Source: an uncultured Lachnospiraceae bacterium (GTDB taxonomy: Bacteria; Bacillota; Clostridia; Lachnospirales; Lachnospiraceae). From it: a stretch of DNA of 8,927 bases. Under the pieces are notes generated by a model. The model was not told where the DNA came from and did no database searches. It worked only from the letters and a program-made list of their open reading frames with translations. Of the stretch, positions 1 through 7,227 are shown piece by piece (position 1 is the first letter of the stretch; each line of letters opens with the position of its first letter). The stretch is from positions 1 through 8,927 of the forward strand of contig USSP01000063.1 in the NCBI GenBank assembly GCA_900557385.1. Reading direction: 5' to 3'. Made by a program: the position numbers and the translations under genes.

Positions 1-968
1 TTCTTTTGATTGCCCTCGGACCGGAAAAATCAGCTACGATTTTTAAACATTTAAAAGAAGAGGAAATTGAGGAACTTACCCTGGAAATTGCCAATACCCG
101 CAGTGTTACTCCCCAGGTGAAAGAAGAAATTATCAATGAGTTCTACGAGGTGTGTCTGGCACAGCAGTACATTGCAGAGGGCGGTATCAATTATGCTAAG
201 GAATTACTGGAAAAAGCATTGGGTGCCGAGAAAGCAATGGATGTTATCGGAAGACTGACTGCGTCCTTGCAGGTAAAGCCTTTCGAGTTCGTAAGGAAAA
301 CAGATCCTTCACAGCTGCTCAACTTTATCCAGGATGAGCATCCGCAGACGATTGCCCTTATTTTGTCTTATCTGTCACCGGCACAATCCGCCTTGGTTTT
401 ATCGGCGCTGTCTCCTGACAGACAGGCTGATGTGGTGAAACGTATCGCTATGATGGATCGCACCAGCCCGGATGTCATTAAAGAGGTGGAGCGTATTCTG
501 GAAAGCAAGCTGTCCAATCTGGTTAACCAGGATTACTCTATTGTGGGTGGCGTAGATGCCGTAGTAGATATTCTCAATACCGTAGATCGTGGTACAGAAA
601 AACATATTATGGAGACATTGGAGATCGAAGAGCCGGAAATGGCAGACGAGATTCGCAAAAAGATGTTTGTATTCGAAGATATTCTCCTCCTGGACGACCG
701 TGCTATTCAGCGTGTCCTTCGAGATGTGGATAATGGAGATTTGGCGATGGCATTAAAGGGAGCCAACGAGGAAGTACAGAATGCAATCTTTAATAATATG
801 TCTAAGCGTCTTGCAGTCATGATTAAGGAAGATATGGAATTTATGGGTCCTGTCCGCATGAAGGATGTGGAAGAAGCACAGCAAAAGATTGTCAATGTTA
901 TCCGTAAATTAGAGGATTCCGCTGAAATCGTAATTTCCAGAGGCGGAGGTGACGAGATTATTGTCTAA
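1..968 (+). CDS. fliG: Flagellar motor switch protein FliG (5'-truncated by window edge)
   Basis: FliG forms the upper C-ring of the flagellar rotor, couples to the MS-ring protein FliF, and exchanges torque with the MotA stator. The frame is already open at base 3 (reads LLIALGPEKSA), so the TTG at 6 is an internal Leu codon and not the start; roughly 15-18 N-terminal residues lie upstream, judging from the usual length of about 335-340. Counting from that TTG: N-terminal domain about 1-95, the EHPQ motif at 111-114 opening the middle armadillo-like domain, the Gly-Gly hinge at 181-182, and the C-terminal torque domain with the charged helix MFVFEDILLLDDRAIQRVL at about 220-238. The C-terminus ends in a Gly-rich tail (RGGGDEIIV). 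The last codons overlap the fliH start. No motif is missing in the part present. Identification is very secure. Confidence 0.97.
   Translation, partial: LLIALGPEKSATIFKHLKEEEIEELTLEIANTRSVTPQVKEEIINEFYEVCLAQQYIAEGGINYAKELLEKALGAEKAMDVIGRLTASLQVKPFEFVRKTDPSQLLNFIQDEHPQTIALILSYLSPAQSALVLSALSPDRQADVVKRIAMMDRTSPDVIKEVERILESKLSNLVNQDYSIVGGVDAVVDILNTVDRGTEKHIMETLEIEEPEMADEIRKKMFVFEDILLLDDRAIQRVLRDVDNGDLAMALKGANEEVQNAIFNNMSKRLAVMIKEDMEFMGPVRMKDVEEAQQKIVNVIRKLEDSAEIVISRGGGDEIIV
945..952 (+). promoter_or_regulatory. Ribosome binding site of fliH (decides the start)
   Basis: GGAGGTGA lies inside the last codons of fliG, 8 nt before a TTG at 961. A GTG at 949 is in the same frame but sits within this SD sequence, so it cannot use it. 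The TTG start also gives the N-terminus MSNLLKSGW, similar to the MSN-L-K starts of clostridial FliH proteins as I recall them. Confidence 0.8.
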
Positions 969-1845
969 TTTACTCAAAAGCGGATGGGTTGAAGTAAACA
1001 GCGATGAGAAAAGAATCATAGACACGAATGAATTGGTGAACAAGCGGCTGACTGGATTAAGTCAGCCTGTGCGCCGTGCATCGTACACAACACTGGGAGA
1101 GCCGGACGAAGAGGGATTTGCAGGCGGTGTACAGGCGGAAATCCTGGATGGACTCACCGGGGATGATGAGAACGGAATCCCTACGGTAATTCATCAGGAA
1201 CCGGTACCGACAGGTCCATCTCTGGAGGACACCCAGAAACAGGTGGATCAGATGTTGGCAGATGCCCAGGCACAGGTGGACGCAGCTCGGCAGGAAGCAG
1301 ACAATATCCGTGCAGCTGCAGCCAAAGATGCGGAAACCATCCGGGAAAATGCCAGACAGGAAGGAACACAGCAAGGGTATCAGGACGGAATTGCCCAGGC
1401 AGAGCAGGAATGCAGCCAAAGAATGGCAGAACTGGATCAAAAGCAAAAAGAACTGGAGACTGCCTATGAGACTCGAATGCAGAATCTGGAACCGCAGTTT
1501 ATTGATACATTGACCGGAATTTATGAACATATTTTTCATGTGGAACTGCAGGGCTATCGCGATATCCTTTTCTATCTGATTACCAATACCATGCGTAAAA
1601 TCGAAGGCAACAGAAGCTTTTTTATTCATGTTTCAAAGGAGGATTATCCTTTTGTCAGCATGCAGAAGAAGCAAATTACAGCATCTGTTGCAGCGGGATC
1701 ATCCATTGAAGTGGTGGAAGATCTGACACTTTCCAAAAACCAGTGCATGATTGAGACAGAGGACGGTATTTTTGACTGTGGCGTCAGTACCCAGCTTACC
1801 GAGTTGTCCAATCGCCTGAAACTGTTATCTTACGAAAAAGAATAA
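961..1845 (+). CDS. fliH: Flagellar export ATPase stator/regulator FliH
   Basis: FliH dimerises, binds the N-terminus of the ATPase FliI and tethers it to the C-ring and export gate; it is related to the b/delta and E subunits of rotary ATPases. From the TTG start at 961 the protein is 294 residues. The N-terminal ~85 residues are variable and acidic with a Trp at position 9; in enterobacterial FliH N-terminal Trp residues contact the C-ring and gate, so a similar role here is an inference. Residues ~88-180 are an Ala/Gln/Glu-rich coiled coil (AQAQVDAARQEADNIRAAAA and onward). Residues ~181-290 form the C-terminal FliI-binding domain, with the conserved-looking block CMIETEDGIFDCGVSTQL at 262-279. 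It overlaps fliG by 8 nt and is followed after 4 nt by fliI. Both neighbours and domain order support the call. Confidence 0.92.
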   Translation: MSNLLKSGWVEVNSDEKRIIDTNELVNKRLTGLSQPVRRASYTTLGEPDEEGFAGGVQAEILDGLTGDDENGIPTVIHQEPVPTGPSLEDTQKQVDQMLADAQAQVDAARQEADNIRAAAAKDAETIRENARQEGTQQGYQDGIAQAEQECSQRMAELDQKQKELETAYETRMQNLEPQFIDTLTGIYEHIFHVELQGYRDILFYLITNTMRKIEGNRSFFIHVSKEDYPFVSMQKKQITASVAAGSSIEVVEDLTLSKNQCMIETEDGIFDCGVSTQLTELSNRLKLLSYEKE

Positions 1846-1849
1846 GCTT

Positions 1850-3169
1850 ATGGATGTGCGTGTAAATTTTGAAAAATATAAAAATGCAGCAGATCAGAAC
1901 TATTTTGTCCGCATGGGAAAAGTAGTGAACGTGGTGGGATTGACAATTGAGTCAGCGGGCCCGGACGCTAAATTGGGAGATCTGTGCATGATCAGACCCA
2001 GTAGCGGCGACCAGCCACCGGCCATGGCAGAGGTTGTGGGTTTCAAAGACCGAAGAACACTGTTGATGCCCTATGGTATCGTTACGGGAATCGGTGCGGG
2101 AAGTATTGTGGTCAATACCGGAGAACCTTTAAAGGTATATGCCGGGGATGCTCTGTTGGGACAGACCTTGGATGGTCTGGGTAGATTCCCTGACGGAAGC
2201 GTGTTGGAAAATGGCACGAAGTATTCTGTGGATGCTCAACCACCTGATCCCATGAGCAGAGAGATCATTGACGAAATTCTTCCTCTGGGGGTCAGGGCTG
2301 TTGATGGATTGATTACGGTTGGTAAGGGGCAGCGTATCGGAATTTTTGCCGGTTCCGGTGTGGGAAAATCTACGCTGATGGGTATGTTTGCCCGCAACAC
2401 CAAAGCGGATATCAACGTAATTGCACTGATCGGCGAGCGGGGACGAGAAGTGCGGGAATTCATAGAGCGTGATTTGGGACCGGAAGGTATGAAACGCTCT
2501 GTGGTAGTGGTGGCTACCTCAGATAAGCCGGCACTGGAACGTAAAAAAGCTGCTATGACAGCTACAGCAATTGCCGAATATTTCCGGGATCAGGGGAAAG
2601 ATGTTCTTTTGATGATGGATTCCCTGACCCGTTTTTCCATGGCACAGCGGGAAATCGGTCTTGCCAGTGGGGAACCGCCGGTATCCAGAGGCTATCCACC
2701 CAGTGTTTATGCGGAAATGCCGAAACTGTTGGAGCGTGCAGGCAAGGCGGCGAAAGGATCCATCACCGGTCTGTATACCGTATTGGTGGATGGTGATGAT
2801 TTCAACGAACCCATCACGGATACGGCAAGGAGTATTCTGGATGGACATATTGTATTGAGCCGTAAGCTGGGACAGAAGAACCATTATCCGGCGATTGATG
2901 TACTGGCCAGTATATCCCGTTGCATGAGTGCGATTGCTACGAAGGAACACAAGGCTTGTGCCGGAAAACTGAGAAATGTGCTGGCAACCTATAACGAAGC
3001 AGAAGACTTGATTAATATCGGAGCTTATAAACGTGGTTCCAATCCTAATATTGACTATGCGATGGAAAAGATTGATGTGGTCAATGGATTCCTGTGTCAG
3101 GATGTGGATGAGAAAATGAATATCGAAGAGACACTGGAACGATTAAAGGCGCTGTTTGGAGATCGGTAA
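1850..3169 (+). CDS. fliI: Flagellar protein export ATPase FliI
   Basis: FliI is the hexameric ATPase of the flagellar type III export apparatus, homologous to F1 beta; it acts at the cytoplasmic face of the basal body. The protein has 439 residues, the usual length. It shows an N-terminal beta-barrel region (about 20-95), the Walker A loop AGSGVGKST at 167-175, the catalytic glutamate loop GERGRE at 195-200, the Walker B strand DVLLMMD at 251-257, and the ATP synthase alpha/beta signature PAIDVLASIS at 347-356. All catalytic elements are intact. The start ATG lies 4 nt after the fliH stop and has no good Shine-Dalgarno sequence (upstream is gaaaaagaataagctt), so initiation probably depends on ribosomes finishing fliH. 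The stop codon overlaps the fliJ start in a TAATG junction. Confidence 0.98.
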   Translation: MDVRVNFEKYKNAADQNYFVRMGKVVNVVGLTIESAGPDAKLGDLCMIRPSSGDQPPAMAEVVGFKDRRTLLMPYGIVTGIGAGSIVVNTGEPLKVYAGDALLGQTLDGLGRFPDGSVLENGTKYSVDAQPPDPMSREIIDEILPLGVRAVDGLITVGKGQRIGIFAGSGVGKSTLMGMFARNTKADINVIALIGERGREVREFIERDLGPEGMKRSVVVVATSDKPALERKKAAMTATAIAEYFRDQGKDVLLMMDSLTRFSMAQREIGLASGEPPVSRGYPPSVYAEMPKLLERAGKAAKGSITGLYTVLVDGDDFNEPITDTARSILDGHIVLSRKLGQKNHYPAIDVLASISRCMSAIATKEHKACAGKLRNVLATYNEAEDLINIGAYKRGSNPNIDYAMEKIDVVNGFLCQDVDEKMNIEETLERLKALFGDR

Positions 3170-3621
3170 TGGCAAAGTTTGTCTATCGAATGCAAAGCAT
3201 TCTGGATGTAAAACTGAAGATGGAGGAACAGGCAAAACAGGCATTTGCCGCAGCAAAGATCAAAGTGGATGAGGAACAGGACAAGCTGGAACAGTTACAG
3301 ACCCGTAAGACTGGGTATGAACAGCGGGCAAGAGAGCTGCTGCTTCAGAAATTGGACTTTTTGGAAATCGAAGCAAATCATAATGCCATTGACCGTATGG
3401 ATGAATTTATTGCCTTGCAGAGACAGCATGTAAAACAGGCGGAAGAGCTGCTGGAAGAAGCCCAGGAGGCTCTGGCTCAGGTGCGAATGGAACGCAAGGC
3501 GCAGGAAATATTGAAAGAAAAGGCTTTTGAAGAATTTAAGCAGGAATTGAACCGGGCGGAAAGCAAGGAAATTGACGAACTTACCAGTTATACCCACGGC
3601 AGGCGGGCCACCGTTCATTAA
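3169..3621 (+). CDS. fliJ: Flagellar export chaperone/stalk protein FliJ
   Basis: FliJ is a small coiled-coil protein that sits in the FliI ring like the gamma stalk of F1 and promotes chaperone recycling and gating of export. The 150-residue product is almost entirely charged, Glu/Gln/Lys/Leu-rich helix. It begins with the typical F-x-YRMQSILD-x-K segment (residues 4-15) and keeps the C-terminal ERKAQEILKEKAFEEF block (about 112-127) followed by KEIDELTSY. Start: ATG at 3169 overlaps the fliI stop by one base (TAATG), and GGAG at 3158-3161 lies 7 nt upstream, within the end of fliI. The sequence is poorly conserved in this family, so position directly after fliI is an important part of the evidence. 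Confidence 0.92.
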   Translation: MAKFVYRMQSILDVKLKMEEQAKQAFAAAKIKVDEEQDKLEQLQTRKTGYEQRARELLLQKLDFLEIEANHNAIDRMDEFIALQRQHVKQAEELLEEAQEALAQVRMERKAQEILKEKAFEEFKQELNRAESKEIDELTSYTHGRRATVH

Positions 3622-3636
3622 GACAGGAGAACTATT

Positions 3637-4542
3637 TTGGCAGATAATAAACAGAAAATCCAGTCACAGCCTCTGGAGGAGAATTATTCTCCGGCAGAAG
3701 AAAAGAAACGGCTGAAGGAAGAAAAGAAGAAACTAAAGCAGGAGCAGAAATCCCAGAAGAAAGAGGCAAAGCAGAGAGCAAAGGAGATTGAAGCGCAGGA
3801 GGAACAGATTTACGATGATGAAGGAACCAGCGGCGGCAGCGTTTCTGTATTTTTTATCACCCTGTTTATCGTGCTGATCTGGATCGCTATTTTGGCGTTG
3901 GTGATCAAGCTGGATATTGGCGGTGTAGGAACCAATATTTTCAGCCCGATGCTCAAGGATGTTCCGGTTCTCAATAAGATTCTTCCCGCAACCCAGGAAG
4001 CAACCTATGATCCGGAAACCGGAGAAAGCTATGGGGGATATCAGTCTCTGGATGAAGCAGTGGCACAGATTCGCAGACTGGAGCAGCAGCTGGATCAGGA
4101 GCAACAGACCAGACAGTCGGATAAAGAACAGATCGAGGCACTTCAGGCAGAGGTGGAGCGTTTGAAAACCTTTGAGGATAACCAGGTGGAGTTTCAAAGG
4201 ATCAAGGAAGAATTCTATAATGAAGTGATCTACGCAGATCAGGGACCCGGTGCAGAGGAATATAAGAAATATTATGAATCGATTGATCCTGCTACAGCGG
4301 AAACCTTGTATAAACAGGTAGTGACGCAGCTGCAGGCAGACCAGGAGGTACAGGATTATGCGTCTGCCTATGCTTCCATGAAGCCCAAACAGGCGGCGGC
4401 AATTTTTGAGTCTATGACAGATAATCTGGATCTGGCAGCGAAAATTCTGGGAGCCATGAGTAATGATGACCGGGGAAAAATCCTGGGAGCCATGAACTCC
4501 GATGTGGCTGCAAGAATCACAAAAATCATGGATCCCAACTAA
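3637..4542 (+). CDS. ylxF: YlxF-like flagellar operon membrane protein with MgtE_N/FliG-like C-terminus
   Basis: The gene occupies the slot between fliJ and fliK that ylxF fills in Bacillus, and has the same architecture. The product is 301 residues: a Lys/Glu/Gln-rich helical N-terminus (about 18-55), one strong membrane segment (about 69-91, VFFITLFIVLIWIAILALVI), a coiled coil (about 138-192), and a C-terminal helical repeat region (about 238-300) resembling the MgtE N-terminal domain. By the positive-inside rule the N-terminus should be cytoplasmic and the coiled coil and repeats outside. Proteins with a similar layout include MotE of rhizobia, a chaperone for the motor protein MotC, but transferring that role here would be speculation; the function is not known to me. 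Start is a TTG at 3637 with CAGGAGA at 3624-3630 placed 6 nt upstream; the resulting N-terminus (MADNKQK) is plausible. Its stop overlaps a candidate promoter for fliK. Confidence 0.82.
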   Translation: MADNKQKIQSQPLEENYSPAEEKKRLKEEKKKLKQEQKSQKKEAKQRAKEIEAQEEQIYDDEGTSGGSVSVFFITLFIVLIWIAILALVIKLDIGGVGTNIFSPMLKDVPVLNKILPATQEATYDPETGESYGGYQSLDEAVAQIRRLEQQLDQEQQTRQSDKEQIEALQAEVERLKTFEDNQVEFQRIKEEFYNEVIYADQGPGAEEYKKYYESIDPATAETLYKQVVTQLQADQEVQDYASAYASMKPKQAAAIFESMTDNLDLAAKILGAMSNDDRGKILGAMNSDVAARITKIMDPN

Positions 4543-4567
4543 GTTTTTCATGGGACATGACCGATAT
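4540..4567 (+). promoter_or_regulatory. Candidate sigma-28 (sigma-D/FliA-type) promoter ahead of fliK
   Basis: The -10 element ACCGATAT (4560-4567) matches the Bacillus sigma-D consensus GCCGATAT in 7 of 8 bases. A TAAG at 4540-4543, continuing as TAAGTTTT, resembles the -35 element TAAA(GTTT) and is 16 nt upstream; the usual spacer is about 15. The -35 overlaps the ylxF stop codon. Transcription would start about 25 nt before the fliK Shine-Dalgarno sequence. It would allow fliK, flgD, flgE and later genes to be boosted once sigma-28 is active. The -35 is imperfect and there is no experimental support, so this is a candidate only. Confidence 0.45.
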
Positions 4568-4594
4568 ATATAAAGAGTACCTTGACAACTTAAG

Positions 4595-4602
4595 AGAGGA
4601 GG
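4595..4602 (+). promoter_or_regulatory. Ribosome binding site of fliK (decides the start)
   Basis: AGAGGAGG is followed by two in-frame ATGs, at 4604 (1 nt away, too close) and 4610 (7 nt away, ideal). The second is therefore the likely start. Confidence 0.85.
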
Positions 4603-4609
4603 AATGCAA

Positions 4610-6061
4610 ATGACAACAACACCTGTAAGCAATACAGGGGGTCTGATGCCTGCCCAGGGAGTGAAACAAACTACTGCGCCGGAGGAAACAAAAAGCTTTT
4701 CTGATGTGTTTAAACAGTCTACCGCGGGAAACGCGGAACAGATGACGAAAACGGACAATCTGCCTGTTGCAAACAAGACGGCAACAAAGGTTTCCGATAG
4801 AAAAACAGAAAAGACCGGACAGAATATCCAAAGCAGACAATCAGCCAAAGCGAAAAACCAGACTGCGAAAGCAAAAGACGACAATGCGGTAGGGGAGAAC
4901 CGACAGACCACAGACAGTCTCACACCGGAGGAAGAAGAACAGGCAATGCAGGTTCTTGCAGAAACTGCTGTGACAGTGGTGGATAAACTGGCGGAACTTT
5001 TCCAGATATCACCGGAGGAAGTGAGTGATACCATGGAACTGCTGGGAATGACGGATGCAGATTTATTTGATGCAGCAAGCTTTCAGAATTTATTTGCCAC
5101 CCTTGCCCAGGATCCGGAAGGAAGCTTTTTACTGACGGGAGATGCACTGGCAGACAACTTTAACGCATTATGGGATCAGGTATCCCAGATGTTTGAAGCA
5201 GCTGGGGAAGCCAATGGGTGGAGCGAGGAACAGCTTCACAGCGTATTGGAACAGCAGAGAGGGTTATTTACAGAAGCTTCCATTCCGACAGGAACAGAGG
5301 AAGTAATTACCGAGGAGGTAAAAGATACTTCCTATACAGTGACCTTTATGCAGGATGGCAAAGAAGTAACCTACGATGTGACTAAAGACGGTGAAAGCGG
5401 TGCAGCGGTCACGGAGGGGATGGAGGAAACAGAGATTTCCCAAACACCACGGACAGCAGAAGAACAGAAGCAGAACGGACAGCAGAAACATAATACCCAG
5501 CAGGCGGAGACCGGGGCAGAACTGGTACAGGAATTTCAACCGAACCAGATGAATGTCAACGGAGAGCAGGCGTTTACAGAAAGCCTGAGCAGCTTTTCAC
5601 AGGTAGATACCCAGAGCATCATGGATCAGATTATGGATTACATGAAGATTGACAACTCTGAGGCATTTACGAAACTGGAAATGCAGCTACATCCCGAAAC
5701 CATGGGGCGTGTGGTTATTGAGATCACATCGAGAAACGGTGAACTGACAGCACAGATCACCACACAAAACGAGGCAGTACGTGCCGCACTGGAATCCCAG
5801 ATTGTAAGCCTGAAAGAAAACTTAAACGATCAGGGACTTCGCGTGGAAAATGTACAGGTAACGGTAGAATCCCATGCCTTTGAACAGAGTTACGAAGGCG
5901 AGAGACAAAGCGAAAACAGTGAAGCTTTTGCAAGCCGTCCCAAGACGCATCGAATCCATCTGGATGATATCGATCTGGAGGATGAGGAACTGACAGACGA
6001 GGAACGTATGGTAGCCGAACTCATGGCTGACCGGGGAGGCACACTGGATTATACCGTATAA
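4610..6061 (+). CDS. fliK: Flagellar hook-length control protein FliK
   Basis: FliK is exported during hook growth, measures hook length and switches the FlhB export gate from hook to filament substrates. From the ATG at 4610 the product is 483 residues, close to the size of Bacillus FliK. The N-terminal ~105 residues are a Thr/Lys/Gln-rich disordered stretch typical of an exported ruler. Residues ~106-225 are helical (ISPEEVSDTMELLGMTDADL is a recognisable part). Residues ~226-325 are again low-complexity, Gln/Glu/Thr-rich. Residues ~354-420 form the conserved Flg_hook C-terminal domain (LEMQLHPETMGRVVIEI, then QNEAVRAALESQI and LNDQGLRVENVQVTV), which acts on FlhB. An acidic tail of ~60 residues follows (HLDDIDLEDEELTDEE near 450-465). 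A candidate sigma-28 promoter precedes the gene; flgD follows after 20 nt. Confidence 0.93.
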   Translation: MTTTPVSNTGGLMPAQGVKQTTAPEETKSFSDVFKQSTAGNAEQMTKTDNLPVANKTATKVSDRKTEKTGQNIQSRQSAKAKNQTAKAKDDNAVGENRQTTDSLTPEEEEQAMQVLAETAVTVVDKLAELFQISPEEVSDTMELLGMTDADLFDAASFQNLFATLAQDPEGSFLLTGDALADNFNALWDQVSQMFEAAGEANGWSEEQLHSVLEQQRGLFTEASIPTGTEEVITEEVKDTSYTVTFMQDGKEVTYDVTKDGESGAAVTEGMEETEISQTPRTAEEQKQNGQQKHNTQQAETGAELVQEFQPNQMNVNGEQAFTESLSSFSQVDTQSIMDQIMDYMKIDNSEAFTKLEMQLHPETMGRVVIEITSRNGELTAQITTQNEAVRAALESQIVSLKENLNDQGLRVENVQVTVESHAFEQSYEGERQSENSEAFASRPKTHRIHLDDIDLEDEELTDEERMVAELMADRGGTLDYTV

Positions 6062-6081
6062 ATTGAGAAAGGAGAACCGAA

Positions 6082-6837
6082 ATGAGTTTAGTAGCACCCG
6101 TAAAAGACGGAAAAGTTCAAAATACATCTTCCGCATCCAGTCTTGCCAATAAAGACAACACTTCCGCTGCAAACAGTACTGCAGACAAGGATACCTTTTT
6201 ACAGATGTTAGTGGCAGAGATGAAATATCAGGATCCTTTGCAGCCGACTTCCAACACCGAATGGGTCAGCCAGTATGCAACTTTTTCTGAACTGGAACAG
6301 ATGCAGAATATGGCGGAATCCGCCGAGGCTTCCAGAGCCAACGATCTGGTGGGAAAGACCGTTATCATGAAAGTGAAGGACGGATCCGGTGACACCACAC
6401 AGATACAGGGACGTGTTGACTATGTGGTTTATGAAGGCAAGGATGCTTATCTTTCTATTGATGAATCCTTATATTCCATCAGCGATTTATACATGACCGT
6501 GGATGACACTTACTTAGATGCCTATGACAAAGCACTGGAATTTTCCACCCGTCTTGGTAAACTTCCCGATGTGGATGACATTACCTTACAGGATAAGGAT
6601 GAGATTGAATATCTCCGTAAGATGTACTATGATGATATGAATGATTATCAGAAATCCTTTGTGACAAGTGATACCAAGAAACAGTTAGACAAGTATTACG
6701 AGCAGTTACAGAATGTCATTGAGGCAGCTAAGGAAAACGAAAAAGAAGAAGGAGCAGAAAGCGCAGACAAGGAGAAAGAGGAAGAAGTTTCGGAAGATAC
6801 CCTTGATGAGCTGACAAAGGATTCCGAAGAGGTATAA
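6082..6837 (+). CDS. flgD: Flagellar hook cap/assembly protein FlgD with unusual C-terminal extension
   Basis: FlgD is exported and forms the temporary cap under which FlgE subunits polymerise. Of 251 residues, ~33-90 are the conserved FlgD N-terminal domain (DTFLQMLVAEMKYQDPLQP, then WVSQYATFSELEQMQNM), followed by a short beta region (about 90-140) with the GKTV-x-VKD and YSISDLYMTV strands. The tail, about 155-251, is not the Tudor/FnIII region of enterobacterial FlgD. It is a helical segment (LPDVDDITLQDKDEIEYLRK at 161-180 and DYQKSFV at 188-194) ending in a very acidic stretch. The short Bacillus FlgD lacks such a tail. Start ATG has GGAG at 6071-6074, 7 nt upstream. The gene lies between fliK and the TIGR02530 gene, as expected. 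N-terminal identity is secure; the tail's role is unknown. Confidence 0.93.
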   Translation: MSLVAPVKDGKVQNTSSASSLANKDNTSAANSTADKDTFLQMLVAEMKYQDPLQPTSNTEWVSQYATFSELEQMQNMAESAEASRANDLVGKTVIMKVKDGSGDTTQIQGRVDYVVYEGKDAYLSIDESLYSISDLYMTVDDTYLDAYDKALEFSTRLGKLPDVDDITLQDKDEIEYLRKMYYDDMNDYQKSFVTSDTKKQLDKYYEQLQNVIEAAKENEKEEGAESADKEKEEEVSEDTLDELTKDSEEV

Positions 6838-6840
6838 CCC

Positions 6841-7227
6841 ATGAAAATTCAAAATGGACAGTACCCTTCCATAAACCAGCTGCAGGATGAATATTTCGGA
6901 GGAAACAGTACCACTGCAAGAAAGACAAGCACAGGAATGTCTTTCCAGGAAATTCTAAATCAGAAAACCGGTGCAGAGGTGAAATTCTCCAAACATGCAA
7001 GCAACCGGCTGGCAGATAGGAACATCAACTTAAGCGGAGAGCAGATGCAGCGCTTAAATGAGGGCACCCGCAAGGCACAGGCAAAGGGAATACAGGAAAG
7101 CCTGGTACTGGTGGATGAAATCGCCTTTATCGTGAATGTTCCAAACAATACCGTCATCACTGCAATGGATCAGGAAGAGACGAACGAAAATGTTTTTACG
7201 AATATTGATGGAGCCGTAATTATGTAG
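6841..7227 (+). CDS. TIGR02530-family flagellar operon protein
   Basis: A 128-residue protein of the conserved family found between flgD and flgE in many Bacillus and clostridial flagellar operons. The first ~45 residues are variable and polar. The conserved core covers about 48-128: FSKHASNRLADRNINLS (48-64), KAQAKGIQESLVLVDEIAFIV (78-98), then NNTVITAMD (102-110) and the C-terminal NVFTNIDGAVIM. No signal peptide or membrane segment is seen. Its biochemical role is unknown to me; the placement suggests work in hook assembly or its control. Start ATG lies 3 nt after the flgD stop, with GAAGAGG at 6826-6832 as a moderate Shine-Dalgarno 8 nt upstream, inside the end of flgD. Confidence 0.88.
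   Translation: MKIQNGQYPSINQLQDEYFGGNSTTARKTSTGMSFQEILNQKTGAEVKFSKHASNRLADRNINLSGEQMQRLNEGTRKAQAKGIQESLVLVDEIAFIVNVPNNTVITAMDQEETNENVFTNIDGAVIM

Noticed and set aside
1057..1629. Minus-strand open frame of 190 codons opposite fliH
   Set aside because: It is fully inside the FliH coiled-coil region. The product is rich in Cys, Leu and Phe with no domain and no sensible RBS context.
3639..3840. Lys/Glu-rich start of the YlxF-like protein as a separate small gene
   Set aside because: It continues in frame without interruption into the membrane segment and coiled coil; no stop or new RBS separates them.
4582..4587. TTGACA, a perfect sigma-A -35 hexamer before fliK
   Set aside because: The position 17 nt downstream falls on the fliK start region and has no TATAAT-like -10. 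The SD sequence occupies the spacer.
4604..4606. Upstream ATG as fliK start
   Set aside because: It is only 1 nt from the SD sequence. The ATG at 4610 has ideal spacing.
4792..4799. TCCGATAG inside fliK as a second sigma-28 -10
   Set aside because: No TAAA-like element lies about 15 nt upstream, and it is within coding sequence.
3733..5034. Long open frame on the minus strand (433 codons) across ylxF and fliK
   Set aside because: It lies opposite two well-supported genes and crosses their boundary. Its translation is Cys/Phe/Leu/Ser-rich with no recognisable domain. It fits a shadow of the coding strand's codon bias.
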